Below are positions 22,265 through 34,824 of a stretch of 64,000 bases of DNA, one piece after another (the stretch's first letter is position 1; the number at the start of each line of letters is the position of its first letter). A program made the translations under genes and the position numbers. The notes under the pieces are model-generated. The model saw only the letters and a program-made list of their open reading frames with translations, did no database searches and was not told the DNA's origin. Origin of the DNA: Cordilura impudica. Lineage: Eukaryota; Arthropoda; Insecta; Diptera; Scathophagidae. The stretch covers positions 304,643,429 through 304,707,428 of the forward strand of contig OY821518.1 in NCBI GenBank assembly GCA_963682025.1. The letters run 5' to 3'.

Positions 22265-23050
22265 GATCTTTCGAAAATAAATTTTGTTTAATTTTGATTT
22301 TAGAAAGTGTAGACTAACTTATCCGTACGTGATAGTATTTTGATTTATCGACTTCATTTATTTAGCTCTATCGAGTTCATAAGCTACGTAGCTAACAAAT
22401 TCCAGAGTCATTAATATATACAAACATTTTCTAAAATAAGAAGCAAAAAATAATTTTACTCTGCCACAGATAGAAAATTATGACAACTGATTGCGAATAA
22501 AAGGAGAAACGAGGTCTGACGGTAGTCCGTCTTCTTTAAATATAAAACCAAAATTTGAAATTTTGATTGAAAGTGGCAATTCCCCCCCCTAGGTCTTCAG
22601 AGCCATTCAATTTATAAAAGTTTTCATCGATGCTGCCGTTTTTTAAAAACTCTTTAAATTTTCTTCAATCGCTTTCAACCAAATCTTTTCACTTATTTCT
22701 ATAACAAGTCATAATTAAAATGTTACTGTTTTTGATTTAAATTTATACAAATCCTTTTTATATAATATGAACTCAGCAGCAGATTAAATCCGGAAGACAG
22801 TCAAAGAAGGTCTGGCCAGGTTAGACTGATAGTCCTAAATATATTAGGAATTGTACTTATATTCAAAAAATATAAATAAATTCCATTTATTTTTTATTTT
22901 ACTAAAATTCCAGATCTCGAACCTTACAAAATACTAAATTTTTGAAAACATAAATATTAAAAATATATAACCACGACATAAAAAACTTAAAGTCCAATGC
23001 AATTGTGAGTAATCTGCCGAATCTTTGATACCCTCCACCTGGATTTTACG
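22265..23050. other. AT-rich stretch without recognised gene
   Basis: Contains a C7 run near 22584 and no recognisable coding or repeat element. Confidence 0.45.
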
Positions 23051-23054
23051 TCTA

Positions 23055-23490
23055 TAATATTAATGGGTAAGGCGATGTCTTGTGACCGATGATTTGTTAA
23101 ACAGTTTTTTTTTCCTGATTTTGACTAAACGGATCTTATTTTTTTTAACTGTATACCACATCTACAGATGTGCACCGTCTGGAACATTTTTTTGGAGTAA
23201 AATTCACATAAAGCTGCTACTAACACATACATGAAATTACACAATGCTAAGTGTACATTTATTAAATTTTTTAATGTGTTTGCGAGTTTGTTTTCTTGAT
23301 TCACAATAATAATTGTGTTGAATTGAGAAATAATTTTGGACATAAACCAATAACGACAATAACCGATATTTAAAGTGTTGAATTGTTAATTGGCTAAAAT
23401 TAATTAGCATAACTTTCGGGTCTTTATTGAATTAAAAAATAAAATTTTCTAGATCTTGCACTCGAATTTCAAAGGCTGGTGTCCCTAAAA
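23055..23490 (-). repeat. Copy of repeat family R2 (minus orientation)
   Basis: The left end has GGCGATGTCTTGTGACCGAT, the middle CTGCTACTAACACATAC, and the right end TAGATCTTGCACTCGAATTT followed by AAAGGCTGG. The palindrome is mutated (TCGAATTTCAAA). Confidence 0.75.
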
Positions 23491-23639
23491 TTTTCGTTAA
23501 TATCTGGACTTATTCCACTATTTGTGATAAATGTAAACAAAATATTTGAAAAAGTAAAAAATTGGATAAACTTAATATTAAATTATTACAGCAACCACAC
23601 CGATTTTTTTTAGCATTTTATATAGGTGCCTTCATATAT

Positions 23640-23830
23640 TAGGTCATATCTCGGGACAGTGATGCCCGATTTAGCCCGTTTTAAATACCAGCCTGCGCGA
23701 AATAATGAAAAACAATAATGACCTAAGTATACGCAGGAAGATGGTTTATTTAGTGAATGACCGTGATTTCAGCAAACAGACATACAGACAGACGGATCAC
23801 TATATCGAGTCCAGGATACACTAAATTTGA
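23640..23830 (+). repeat. Short repeat R3 with GACAGACGGA tail
   Basis: Contains TTTTAAATACCAGCCTGCGC then GAAATAATGA, and ends CAGACAGACGGATCACTATA then TCGAGT. A second copy at 46.80-46.98 kb has the same order (TTTTAAATACGAACCTGCTC, GACAGACGGATATC, ATATCGAGT). It resembles the 3' half of R1-like elements but the sequence is distinct. Confidence 0.5.
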
Positions 23831-23863
23831 TAGAATATTTATTTTTCGATGCGTTAGGAATGT

Positions 23864-24095
23864 AATGACTTACTTACATTTCAAAACTAGAACGACTATG
23901 CTATACGCTATACCTTGCGTTTGGAAAAATGCTCTTAGTTCCAATTAATTGAATATAGATAATAAGCTTACAACAAATTTGAATTACATTGTTGTCAATT
24001 TTTTTTGCCTGCAGATATGAAAACGTTCATATCGGATGATATATTTATATGTAGGCTAGATCGGAAATAGACGGATCCTGACCATATTTGGTAAC
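23864..24095 (+). repeat. 5' fragment of repeat family R1
   Basis: Matches the R1 start in diverged form: CTATACGCTATACCTTGCG, TGCCTGCAGATATGAAAACG, TTCATATCGGATGATATATT and GGATCCTGACCATATTTGGT. The element then stops, so about two thirds is missing. Confidence 0.7.
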
Positions 24096-24099
24096 GCAT

Positions 24100-25505
24100 A
24101 CTGGTGTACGATATAATGAATCCCAGGAAACTAAAACCGAATTGACTAAATCTTTTGAAAATCTTTCAATCTCATTCAATAATTATAGAACAATTACATA
24201 TTCCAAGTAACCAAGCAGCCAGTCTAATCTAATAAGAAATTCCAACAAAAATGTAAGGCCAACTAAAGTAAAAGAGAAAAAAAAACAGCAATAATTGTCA
24301 TTTTAACTTTCCATTGCCAAGCTTGAACAATAAGCAGCAATAGCATTCTAATTACATAAATGGCTCACTTAAAACCAAAACAAAAAAACAATTAAATTAG
24401 CAGCAATAAAATAATAAAACGACATAAAAATTCCCTACGATAACCTAGCAAAACATCACAACGACAAAGAACAGCTAAACTATTATAAGAAATAAATAAA
24501 ATCCAAGAATGAAATGAACGAGAAAGCTTGCAAAACAATTTTGAACAGAATTCACTTTATACCTCTAGTCGCCTATCTTGCAATCTGAAATGTTTGATGG
24601 AGGGTGCATAAGGGTTAACTAAAAAGTTTTGCATTCAAAATTAAAATGTTTGTGAGTAGCTACAACAGCAAGCAGCAGCAGCAATAAGAGGAGACCAATG
24701 AGAAATTCTAACCATTCAGTAGAAGAAAACATTTCCTAATGCTAAAATTGTTGTACAAGCTGTTGTTTGTTAAATTGTTTGCACATTTGTAACAATATGT
24801 TTCTTTTGCTGTATGTAAATAATATACAACTGAATGACTACCCGACTAGCGGGCAAACAGACTGCAAAACAGCGTTTAGTTGATAACAATGTACTCTTAA
24901 AATAACTGACTCATGACGTCTTCAAAGACGCGGCAAAGAACACTGCCAAAGCAAAGAACACTACCATTAATGCAGCTAACAGCAATTGCACAATTTAGCA
25001 ACAGCATAGTAAAAATTAACTATGGGAATTGAGCAAAAAATATTAAAGCAATCAGCATACTTTCAGTGGTACTCGTATAGTACATACATTACATACAACT
25101 GTTTTGATAGGACGTACGAAAAACATAGCGAGAGATGAAACGAAAATTAAGGGATATATTTAGTTTTACAAATACTCGTTTTGTAAAAATCTCTCAAAAT
25201 GGTATGTCGTTGTAAATAGTTGCACCACTCAAAGAGTAATACAAATTATTGTGAGGGTAAAAGGCATAATGCAGCCATACACAAAGAATTTCTGAGTCGG
25301 TTCAATCAATTAATTCAATCCATACACTTTACAGTATATTCACAGTTTAAAATTTATAAAACTTAATTTTTTGCAATTCACAGTTAACCGAAAATCTTAA
25401 AACCAAATTATTCGAAAATCCGGATTTTAGTCTCGGTTAACCGGTTTTTTAATTTTTATTTTTTTCTTAATATAACTTTTATGCTTGCGTTCAATTTTAT
25501 GGTTA
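24100..25505. other. Non-repetitive stretch without recognised gene
   Basis: Less repeat-like than its surroundings, with CAA/CAG-rich bits (near 24290-24300, 24670-24690). No open frame with a recognisable product. It could be unique intergenic or intronic host DNA. Confidence 0.4.
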
Positions 25506-25506
25506 T

Positions 25507-26780
25507 ATGTATCGCATAAGGGTAATTCCATGCAAAGGTCAACCTTACGTCCAATTATAAAATTTTGATCTAAATAATTTTTATTGACACCATTTCAAAG
25601 AAAAGGGTATGAAAATTTGACAGTAGTTTCTAAGATGTATTTTTGAATATTATTATAGCCCCTATTTTTCCAATAAAAAAAGTATAATTAAATAATTTTT
25701 TAAAATAAAAGCAGTGTCATGTCTGTCACTTTAAAAAATTATTCTTTTTGCTATAAATTATTTTAGGATTCATGTTTTTTATATGCTTTATATGCTATAA
25801 ACAACTGTTACTTCTGTGGTTTTCTAGAATATGTCATAAAATCAAAATGTATCTCATAAAATCAAAATGTATGTCATAAAATCAAAATGTTCAGGGGAGC
25901 CAAAAAACATTATATTTGAAATTATGGGCTCGATATAAAGTTTTTAGAGCTTTTTATTTAACAGTCCTGTAGATATGGGCAATAAATACTTTATATAAAA
26001 TTTTGAGTCAAAAATCTTCAGAGAAATAGATCCTAGAGAAGGACGAAAAAACAATATGTAAATAACACTTAAAGTGTATGCAGATAAAACATCTTATGTC
26101 GACAAAAGTCGTTTTCTTTGAAAAAGAAAACTGCCAATGCAACCACCCATGTAGACATAAGTTGTTGTTGCTTGAGAAATGGATTTTTTTTGTTCGTCAA
26201 CAGGAAGGTAACGGATTTAGGATAAGAATATGACAGAAATAAATACACAAGTTTTTATAAGTGGTTATAAACTGAAAAATAATCCAAAATTATTTTGCAT
26301 TTCTTTTTTTCATTAATAACAACGTATGTCGCTATGTGCCGTTTTCTGAAAAAATAATTTGTCAGCGATCAAACGTAGGTTGATATACGTCGATAGCGCT
26401 GCAAATTAATTTAATAAACATTTAAGTTACGTCGTTATTTAAAGAAAAACTCAGAAATGGTCAACATTTTTTTTTTTTTTTTTAAATTTAATGTAAAGAG
26501 CGTTAACTCAAAACTGACAGAAATGGAAATACGCCGTTATTCCAGAAAACCACAGACTTATTTGTCATACAAATGACTGAAAAGCTTTTCTGTGTTTTAC
26601 AAATATCCTCTTAAATGATGTCTGGTTGTTGTCATGTCTGTCACGACAGCTTTTTCTCCCCAATTAATAATAACAATAATACCTTCTAAATAAGTTTTTT
26701 CAGATCCGCGTGCAAAATTTTGTGTTGTGTATTTTTTGACTGAATTTCATGTCTGTCACTATGGAATTAGCCATAATCGA
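25507..26780. mobile_element. Candidate non-autonomous DNA transposon
   Basis: The left end TGTATCGCATAAGGGTAATT-CCAT and the reverse complement of the right end, TGTATCGATTATGGCTAATT-CCAT, form imperfect inverted repeats of about 24 bases. CATGTCTGTCACT or close variants recur inside at about 25727, 26634 and 26748. Three near-identical 22-23-base units (TCATAAAATCAAAATGTAT) lie at 25833-25892. No transposase is seen. If the tips are GGGTAATT and AATTAGC, the flanks share CATAA. Boundaries are inference. Confidence 0.5.
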
Positions 26781-26784
26781 TACA

Positions 26785-28385
26785 CATTTTTCTTATTATC
26801 CTCTAGTCGAAATTCTATTTCTTATTCTTCGACTAACTGTTTGCTCAAAACTTCTAGATTAATCGAATAACGATTGATCAATTTCATACCCTAGTAGTTA
26901 TGTTGTACCAAATTGTTTAAACTTTACAAAATAAATATATAGAAGGCTGCAATACTGTATAACCAAAAGTAGAAATGAATATTTAAAAACTTTACTACTC
27001 CTACTACGTCCAACCACTTTGTTAAAGAACTTTTTGCTTTGCAATTTATACAGTTTGTATGTAAATTCATTTATATTTTATAAACACATTTCATTTAAAT
27101 GTCAACCAAGAATCAATTAGTATTAATTCAGGTCACTTAGCACAGGCTTTACATTCATGTTTATGCAAGATTAATATTTTCACAATTTTGGATGAAAACA
27201 TTTAGTGTTTTCTTTCTCTAGAACAATGAACTTTGAACTATGCAAATGTATATAGTAGAAAAGCAAGAAAAAGAAAAATTGATAACATTTTGACAAAAGT
27301 TGTAATCGTCGTCTAGGAATAGTAAAGTTTATCAATTAAAGGAAATCTTTTGATATGTTGTAGTAAAAGTGAAAAGAAAATAATAGTGAAAAAATTAAGT
27401 TCTAGTCGTAAATAGAGAGAAAAATCTAAGAGACTTTTTCAAATTAGAGATATAAATTTAATAATTTTTTTTTAACAAAATGTCAAAATATCAACTGAAT
27501 ACAATTCATATTGCCTTGCTGAGCACTAAATTAACAATTCTTTAATTTCATATAAGGTTAAGTTTTAAATCTTTATGATTCATACATCTTTGAAGCCATC
27601 CAAAGTTCTTTCCTTTTTCTGGCTGCTTCATCATTTTAAATCCTTGTAATCTTAAATCAAAGCCGCATTGATTTGGATATAATTTCAATCTTGCAATTTC
27701 TCTTTAAGCTACTAGTTGATTAGATAAGGGGAATTGCAAGAATTAATCTACACACAGTGTAAAAGTACAACAGAAAATATTTTTTTTTATAAAAGTAACA
27801 ATATGATACATCCTTCTCCCTCAACTTAAATGATTTGGATATGAAGGCAAAAAACGGTTGTTACAAAATTGTAATTCACAAGATATCGAAGGGAAAAATA
27901 AGCAAAAGTTTCCTGTTTAATTTTTTTTTAACCACAAAGCGCTTTTGAGACCCATTGGCAGGAAATCCAAAAACATGTAGAGCTATGAAGTTGAAAGCAA
28001 TATTTGGGGTCAATTTGGGATATTGGAAAACTATTTTAAGTTGGAAAATAAATTTAAATAAAAATTAAAAGTTATCTCAAAATAATGAGTACCTATAGGA
28101 CAAAAACACATTAAAGATTTAATTAATAATGTGAGCATCATAAAATTACTATAATTTTTTGTGTTGAAAATAGTAAATTATTTTATACACGCACAGAAAA
28201 AATATTCGTTAAAGGTCGGTTACCACTAAAAAAATGCACTAAGATAAAAAAAATTTTTATTTTAAGTCATTAAGAGATTTTGATCAGTAACTATTATAAT
28301 CATTCTAAAAGGTATCCACAAAAAGAAAATTTAGTTCCGTTTACTAATCATAAATTTATAATTCTTATTAAATAAACTAAATTAA
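26785..28385. other. AT-rich stretch without recognised gene
   Basis: No coding, RNA or repeat feature could be supported. Confidence 0.45.
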
Positions 28386-28390
28386 ATCAA

Positions 28391-28790
28391 ACTAGCAGAG
28401 CCCAGACCTCTAAGTTCGAGTGCAAGTTCTAGGAAATTTTATTTTTTCATTTAACAAATATCTTTCTAAAGTCTAAAATTCATTAAATTCCATTATAAAT
28501 ATTTGTTGAATATACAGAAGATGGGTTTGTTAATAAATAATTTTAAAGGTGCCTAAAGGTACGCTAATCAATTTTAGCCAATTCAGAATTCAACACGAGG
28601 CTTTTGGAATTTATAACAAACACACACACTTTAAATGAGCATTACTACAAAAAAATGATCCAGACGGTAAAAATCTGTAAATCTGGTGGACAGCTGAAAA
28701 GAAATACCTTTCAAATGAGGTATGCTGGGCCAAAATCGGTATAGGTCACAAGAAATCGCCTTGCCTATTAATATTATAGCAATAATATGC
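28391..28790 (+). repeat. Copy of repeat family R2
   Basis: CTAGCAGAGCCCAGACCTCT, AAGTTCGAGTGCAAGTTCTA and GGAAATTTTATTTTTTCA at the left; CTGAAAAGAAATACCTTTCA, GTCACAAGAAATCGCCTTGC and CTATTAATATTATAG at the right. It lies about 200 bases before another R2 copy in the same orientation. Confidence 0.82.
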
Positions 28791-28995
28791 TTTAATCTTA
28801 AATATTGGTGAATGCAAAAATTCTTAAACCAAAAAAGTGTAAACAAATATTGTAACAAAATATTGATTAAAATACCATAAATGAAATTGGTTTTGAGAAT
28901 TACATTTTGGTTATAGTAAAACTAAGCCAAATTTGTATACTGCTTGAATCAAATAGTAGGAAAAGAAATGGTCAGAACGCATAATTATTTATTAC

Positions 28996-29368
28996 TAGCA
29001 GATCCCAGCCCTCGTAATTCGAGTGCGAAAACAATAAATTTTATTTTTTCATTAAATAATGACCCTAAAGGTATGCTAATCAATTATAGCCAATTCACAA
29101 ATCAACATAAAAAACAAACTCATTTTTATTAGAAACACATTAAAAAATTTAATAAACACACACATATCATTGTATAATTTAATGTATGTGTTAGTAGCAA
29201 CTTTAAACGTAATTTACTCAAAATAAAGGAAAAAATTTAAAAATCTGTAAATCTGCAAACCGGCTAAAAAGAAATACCTTTCAAATAATATTCGTTTGGT
29301 CAAAATCGGGAAAAAACGGTAGAACAAAATATCGGTCACAAGAAATCGCCTAGCCTATTAATATTATA
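28996..29368 (+). repeat. Copy of repeat family R2, close to the 15.5-kb copy
   Basis: Starts CTAGCAGATCCCAGCCCTCG then TAATTCGAGTGCGAA; contains TGTGTTAGTAGCAACTTTAA and AATCTGTAAATCTGCAAACC; ends GGTCACAAGAAATCGCCTAG then CCTATTAATATTATAG. Very similar to the 15.5-kb copy over its 3' half. Confidence 0.85.
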
Positions 29369-29389
29369 GATGTCACTTCAAAAAAAGAT

Positions 29390-29828
29390 AAAAAAAAATA
29401 ATAAAGAAAACCTTTGCATATTGTGTAAAAAATTTGATATTAAAATCAATACCACAACGTGAAAAATATTTCAATATTATTTGAAAAAAATGGGATGGAA
29501 TGCCAATGAAATACCCATTCATATGGACCTGAAGATTCAATCGGGTTCACCTACCATTAAGTTTTTTGTGAGCATTTATTTGTTATGGCTAAGAAAAACA
29601 AATGAAAAGATGCTGAGAAATCAAGCAAATACTGCTAAAAATTCTCGATTACAATATTGCACAAATCGTGATTATTAGGAATTTGTTTCGGGTTACTGAC
29701 TTGGCAACGTAAATTGAATGCTTTCTGACGCACTCATGAGCTCGCGTAACAAATGTCTTTGAGAAGGCACGTAATCTGGAAGCTACACACAAAACACAGA
29801 TTTACTCTGCCTACCGAATTTACCACCA
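29390..29828. other. Stretch with one unassigned short frame
   Basis: A 65-codon plus-strand frame (29481-29678) follows a CILCKKFDIK-like pair of cysteines in another frame. This could be a decayed zinc-finger start of a transposase, but I cannot name a family. Nothing else is supported. Confidence 0.25.
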
Positions 29829-29831
29829 TTG

Positions 29832-31639
29832 CACTGTGGCTGAAATTTTGATTTCATTGGCCAAAAGTCTAATTTTTTTGTCACCGATTTTTAAAATTTT
29901 AACGCCTTTTTGTAGCTAATATATCCAGATTGAGGTAGCCAAAAACTTAGGTTAAACTATTGCTAATTGTAGGCGTGGCGTGCTGTCAAACTCAACGGTT
30001 TTTTTAATTTCTGAAAAAGGTAATTTTTTTTTGTTTTTTATCAAAAATAAATGGTTACTACTCGCAACCTATCATCGATAGTGACCTGCGGTCTTTTTTA
30101 TAATGTTAGTAGGATTATAGTCTTTAGTTGTTGTAAGTGGTCACAGCTCTACCGTTAGGGGCGTTATGAAATATTTATGAAACTACTATATTTTTCTCAA
30201 ATTTCAACTATAGTGGATAGAACTTCTCGGTAACAAAAGGGAACAAGAAACGTTTACCACCCGGAGAAAGGTGAACGTGTCCTCTTTAACCCTATATATA
30301 TTTTTGCACCCGTGACGACCCGTGGGTAGAACATTTTTTTTCATTTTAATGAAATTACTCTAAAAAAATTCAAATTACGATAATTTAAACAGCCCTATAA
30401 GTACTCGTATATAATGGTGTATTAAATTTATGCTTTAGGTATTTTATAGCTTATAATAGTCATTATTTGTTCTATTACCATAATATATTTGTAAGTAAGA
30501 ATGTCAATACACAGAGGATGTAATTCAATTAAATCAAGTCCCGACAAAATCACTACATAAAACTGATGCATATGAATTTGAATTAACACCACTACATGCA
30601 AGAATACGACTTATGAAAGTTATGATCTGGGGTCTTCAAAATCAATAAAAAACAACGAAAACAACAAAGAGTTAAGAAGTTCAAAAAAGAAACATGTTCA
30701 AGATGAATACCGCAAGTTTGCATTGATTATATATCAGCCAAAACAAGGGTCAGGCAATACAAATGGTGGCAATATCGCAAGAAGATTCTTTTCAGATCCA
30801 GAAACAACATCTGAAATAAGAGGAGTGGATTTATTTAAACCTTATTTTCAGATTTAAAATAATCCTAGAAGTACTTGCGTGCAATGAAGAAATTTACTCT
30901 AGAAAATTTGGAGATTATGCTAACGAAACTGCATCTCTCCAGTATTCGAAGTCAATGGAAAGTAGAACATCGGGATTTAGATGAAGAAGTCAAAAAACTA
31001 CTAAAGAACAGAAATAACACAGAACAAAAAATGGAATATTTGTAATCAACATTTAAGTCAAATGAAAAACATAGTATTGTTACAAAAGCAATTAAGATCT
31101 ATTGCAGTTTTTACTTTTAAAATGTTTTTTAAAATTATGAAATTTGACAGCAAAAAATAATAAATTTTTCTGTAGTAATAACAAGATTTTTAGATAATAT
31201 TATTAACCTTTTTTTTTAAGTGTAAATATTCTTTGAGTGTGAATAAATTTGCAAATTTGACAACAGTTTTTAATTTTTCAGTAATAATAGCAAAATCTCA
31301 AGTTTGATTTTACTATTTTTTTTTTAATGTAAAAATTTTTTAGTTTTTATCCCATTATTACAAAAAATGTTAATAATTAGTATTAAAATCCAAATATTAA
31401 ATTGTTTAATAAAGAAATAAAAATAATAAACACATATTTCACTCTAAAAGTTAAAAAAAAATCAAAAGTTCAACTTTGACCTAGAATTCCTTAAAAAGTC
31501 CTCAATCGATTTTAATGTAATTAAAACTGAGTCAAGCTGAACTAAGTACCTATCCACCAAAAAAAAAAAAATTACTTAAATATTTTGATTCAAAAGTAAC
31601 AGAATTTTGACCAATGAAAAACGATTTTCAGCCACTGTG
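29832..31639 (+). mobile_element. Transib DNA transposon, internally deleted, with 5-bp target duplication
   Basis: The left end reads CACTGTGGCTGAAATTTTGA then TTTCATTGGCCAAAA; the reverse complement of the right end reads CACAGTGGCTGAAAATCGTT then TTTCATTGGTCAAAA. The terminal heptamers CACTGTG and CACAGTG match the Transib rule CACWRTG as I remember it, and the latter equals the V(D)J signal heptamer. The five bases outside each end are identical: CATTG at 29827-29831 and at 31640-31644, the duplication length known for Transib. The interior holds a Transib transposase relic. At about 1.8 kb it is shorter than an autonomous Transib of about 3 kb. Confidence 0.9.
30590..31045 (+). pseudogene. 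Transib transposase relic (RAG1-core relative)
   Basis: One frame gives ELTPLHARIRLMKVMIWGLQ, another KKHVQDEYRKFA then KQGSGNTNGGNIARRFFSDP and ETTSEIRGVD. These match the Transib/RAG1 core blocks: the HARIR helix and the GN-ARRFF motif (GNFARRFM in RAG1). Further on are GDYANETASL and DLDEEVKKLLKNR, like the C-terminal end. The N-terminal part and the block with the catalytic glutamate (SEEA-EARNK type) are missing, and frames shift several times, so there is no activity. Confidence 0.8.
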
Positions 31640-31644
31640 CATTG

Positions 31645-32598
31645 CCTATAAAAGCAATAACCTAATTTCGAGTTGAATACGATTGAATACTGTTGTCATA
31701 ACAGTACATAGTATATTGCTAATATGGAAAATTGTTAAACATTGGAATACACCGATTGACGATATAATTATTCAAAAGTTCAACGTATGATATTTTTGTT
31801 GTTGTGGTTTCCTTAAATTGAGTATGTTATGCTGTTCATAACTATCAAATATATCAAATATGTAGGACTTGGAAACACCTTTTATTGTTTCGATCGATAC
31901 ATAATCAATTTCTAAGTTCGTGTGCTTCTAAGTAAACACACACTATAAAATTATTCGATGTTTTAACTGTTTTTTTTTCACTCCAAATTATATTCACAGA
32001 AGCTGCATTGAGGGGAACACTGTTGTAAAAATAGAAAATTCATAAAAACAATCGTAATGTTGTCAATATATAAAATAATATTCAATAATATTTAGTCTTT
32101 CAGGAATTTTGATGTATATGGTATAATTCCAAATTTGCGAAAAACAATATATTTCTAAGTAAAAACGTTAAATATAAAAATTTATTTGTGAAGTATGCCT
32201 CCGATGGTGTAACTAATTATATTTTGTTTTATTACACGAAATTCTTTATTTTAAGTAAATGTAAACTAATGAAATTGTTAATAAATAAATTACTATTAAT
32301 AAAAAATTTTGAATCCTATATTTTATATCATCTCTATAAAAGGTTGTCACAATCAATAAGTAAAATGAACACATTCATTGCATCAACTAATGCCACGATT
32401 CATACAATTGAATTAATACATAATATGAATTGAATGTAGTAAATTACAGTTGTATGGATTACATAATTCAATATGCACCACAGAATAATGTGATAGTACA
32501 TGGAGCCTCGAAAATTCGGTAGGCAACAAATACGATTGCAACAACGAACCTGTTCTTTGTGTGTAAGTGACATTTTTTTTATCTTGTATTTCGTATTA
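31645..32598. other. AT-rich stretch without recognised gene
   Basis: No supported feature; an 81-codon frame at 32188-32433 has only low-complexity content. Confidence 0.45.
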
Positions 32599-32600
32599 AA

Positions 32601-33337
32601 AACAAGTACGAAAATTTTAGTCGGTTTATACTGACTATATGATACCCTATACCATGCGTTTAGAGACCCTATCTCTTAGACCCAAATAATTGGATATAGA
32701 ATATAAGCATAAACCAAATTTGAGTGCCACTGTTATCAATTTTTTGGCTGCAGATAAGAAAAAGTTTATATCGGATGCTATATGTGGGGCTAGGTCAAAA
32801 AATGGACCGATCCTGACCATATTTGGTAACGTCACTTATTTATTGCAAAAATATATAAATCCATATTTGAAAAATATCTGAGCAATATATTTTGTTTTGA
32901 TAGATTTAAGTGAAGATCGGGAATCAGCTTTTTATAATGGCTATGGCTATGTTTTATTTTTCGCCTACTGATGAATGGGAGTTATGAACGTACATAAACC
33001 TAATTTGATCGATATCCGTAAGATAATTTAGATTTTATGACAATTTAAGTCGATTTGATAGGGGTCAGTTGTATGGGGACTAGTTCTGAGCATTCACCGA
33101 TTTTCACCAATTTCAACAGCGTTCATGCCTTGGCCAGTAGAATCTTATACACAAAATTTCAGCAAAATGTATTCATATTTGCGACTTGTAGTTTGATTAC
33201 AAGGTTTACATGGACACACAGACAGACGGACGGATGGACATCGCTAAATAATAGAAGATGGGTCTAGGTCAAATATTTTTGGTAGTTAGAAACATCAGCA
33301 CAAAGTCGTTATACCACATAGTGGTATAGGGTATAAA
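32601..33337 (+). repeat. Copy of repeat family R1
   Basis: Start AAACAAGTACGAAAATTTTA with a mutated palindrome (AGTCGGTTTATACTGACT), then GATACCCTATACCATGCG; ends TACCACATAGTGGTATAGGG. The GGAC tract is short (GACAGACGGACGGATGGAC near 33220). Confidence 0.88.
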
Positions 33338-33339
33338 TA

Positions 33340-33695
33340 TTTGTATGGACAATTTGTACACCCTCCACGCCACCTTGAAGAGGCTCAGTCCATTTGTAAC
33401 TAATCGAAATAAATTTCAGAGACCCAAAAATTATATATATTCCTGATCTTTCAAAAAGGAGAAGGTGATGTCTTTCTGTCTGTTGAAAACATTCTTCTAT
33501 CGGGACTATATCGGAAATATAATCTGCAGTAGTTCGGTATTGAACTTGGTGCCTCTACATCCGCTATGTGAGGAATGACGTTCGAAAATTTAAAGATAAT
33601 ACGATAAAATTTCACACTAAAATGCTTTTAAGTAACAAAACATGTGCATATTCCAAATATGCAAGTCTTCCATGCTAAAAATTTGGAATAAATCG
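33340..33695. other. Possible old repeat fragment
   Basis: GTACACCCTCCACGCC, CCTGATCTTTC and CTTTCTGTCTGTTGAAA suggest a different decayed dipteran repeat. There is no second full copy in the window to define it. Confidence 0.3.
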
Positions 33696-33698
33696 AAC

Positions 33699-34509
33699 AA
33701 AAACAAGTAAGAAAATTATAGTCGATCGAGACCGACTATATGATACCCTATACCATGCGTTTAGAGACCCTGTCTCTCAGGCCCAAATAACTGGATATAG
33801 AAAATAAGCATAAACCAAATTTGAGTGAGATTTTTATTAATTTTTTCGGCTGCAGATATGAAAAAGTTCATATCGGATGCTAAATCTATATGGGAACTAG
33901 ACCCAAAAATGGACCGATCCTGACCATGTTTGGTAAAATCTCTTGTATTATGCAAAACTATATACAAACAAAATTTGAGAAGAATCAGTGCAATATTTTT
34001 GTTTTTTGATAGATTTAAGTGAAGATCGGGAAGCAGCTCTATATGGGGCCTATGACTAAGAGTTATCCAATAGGGATCATTTTTGGACGACTGATTAATG
34101 GATGTAATATATATATACAAACCCAATTTGATTAAGATTTGTATGATAATTTGGATCTTATGGCAATATATGTCGATTTCATAGGGGTCATTTGTGTGGG
34201 GGCTAGGTCTGAACATTTACCGATTCTCACTAATTTCAATAGCGGTCATCCCATGGCAGAGGAAAGCTTATATACCAAATTTCATCAAAATATATTCATA
34301 TTTGCGACCTGCAGTTTGATTACAAGCTTTACATGGACACACAGACGGACGGACGGACGGACATCGTTAAATCGAATCAGATAGTGATTCTGATAGTGAT
34401 TCTGATTCGATCGGTATAATTAAAGATGGGAGTAGGTCAAATATTTTTGGTTGTTACAAACAGCAGAACAAAGTCATTATACCCAAACCACATAGTGGTA
34501 TAAGGTATA
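33699..34509 (+). repeat. Full-length copy of repeat family R1
   Basis: Start AAAACAAGTAAGAAAATTAT, palindrome with two changes (AGTCGATCGAGACCGACT), GATACCCTATACCATGCG; (GGAC)n at about 34346-34362, followed by a local duplication of GATAGTGATTCT; end CCACATAGTGGTATAAGGTA. The foldback at 34519 abuts it. Confidence 0.9.
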
Positions 34510-34518
34510 ATTAATTGT

Positions 34519-34821
34519 TCTAGTAAACTAGATGAAACCCTTACTATGAATTGGGAAATAAAATTGTGTTATATTTACCGACTTTTATGATTTGATGATT
34601 ATGATGATTTTATAATTTGACGTCACTAACCCATTTGGACTTGGCGCCACATATGACCCCAAGCTAGTATAGGACGATTAAGTCAAAAATTCAAATATTT
34701 TCCAAATATTTCATATTTTTGGATCATTTTACTCCTAGGAGTACATAAGGGTAAGTTTTCATAAAACATAGCACGATTTTATTTCCCAACCCATAGTATG
34801 GGTTTCATCTACATTACTAGA
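34519..34821. mobile_element. Small foldback/MITE, about 300 bp
   Basis: The left arm reads TCTAGTAAACTAGATGAAAC, CCTTACTATG, TTGGGAAATAAAAT. The reverse complement of the right arm reads TCTAGTAATGTAGATGAAAC, CCATACTATG, TTGGGAAATAAAAT. Arms are about 70 bases with some mismatches, around a spacer containing TTGGCGCCAC and CTCCTAGGAG. No coding. Target duplication not clear. Confidence 0.7.
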
Positions 34822-34824
34822 AAA

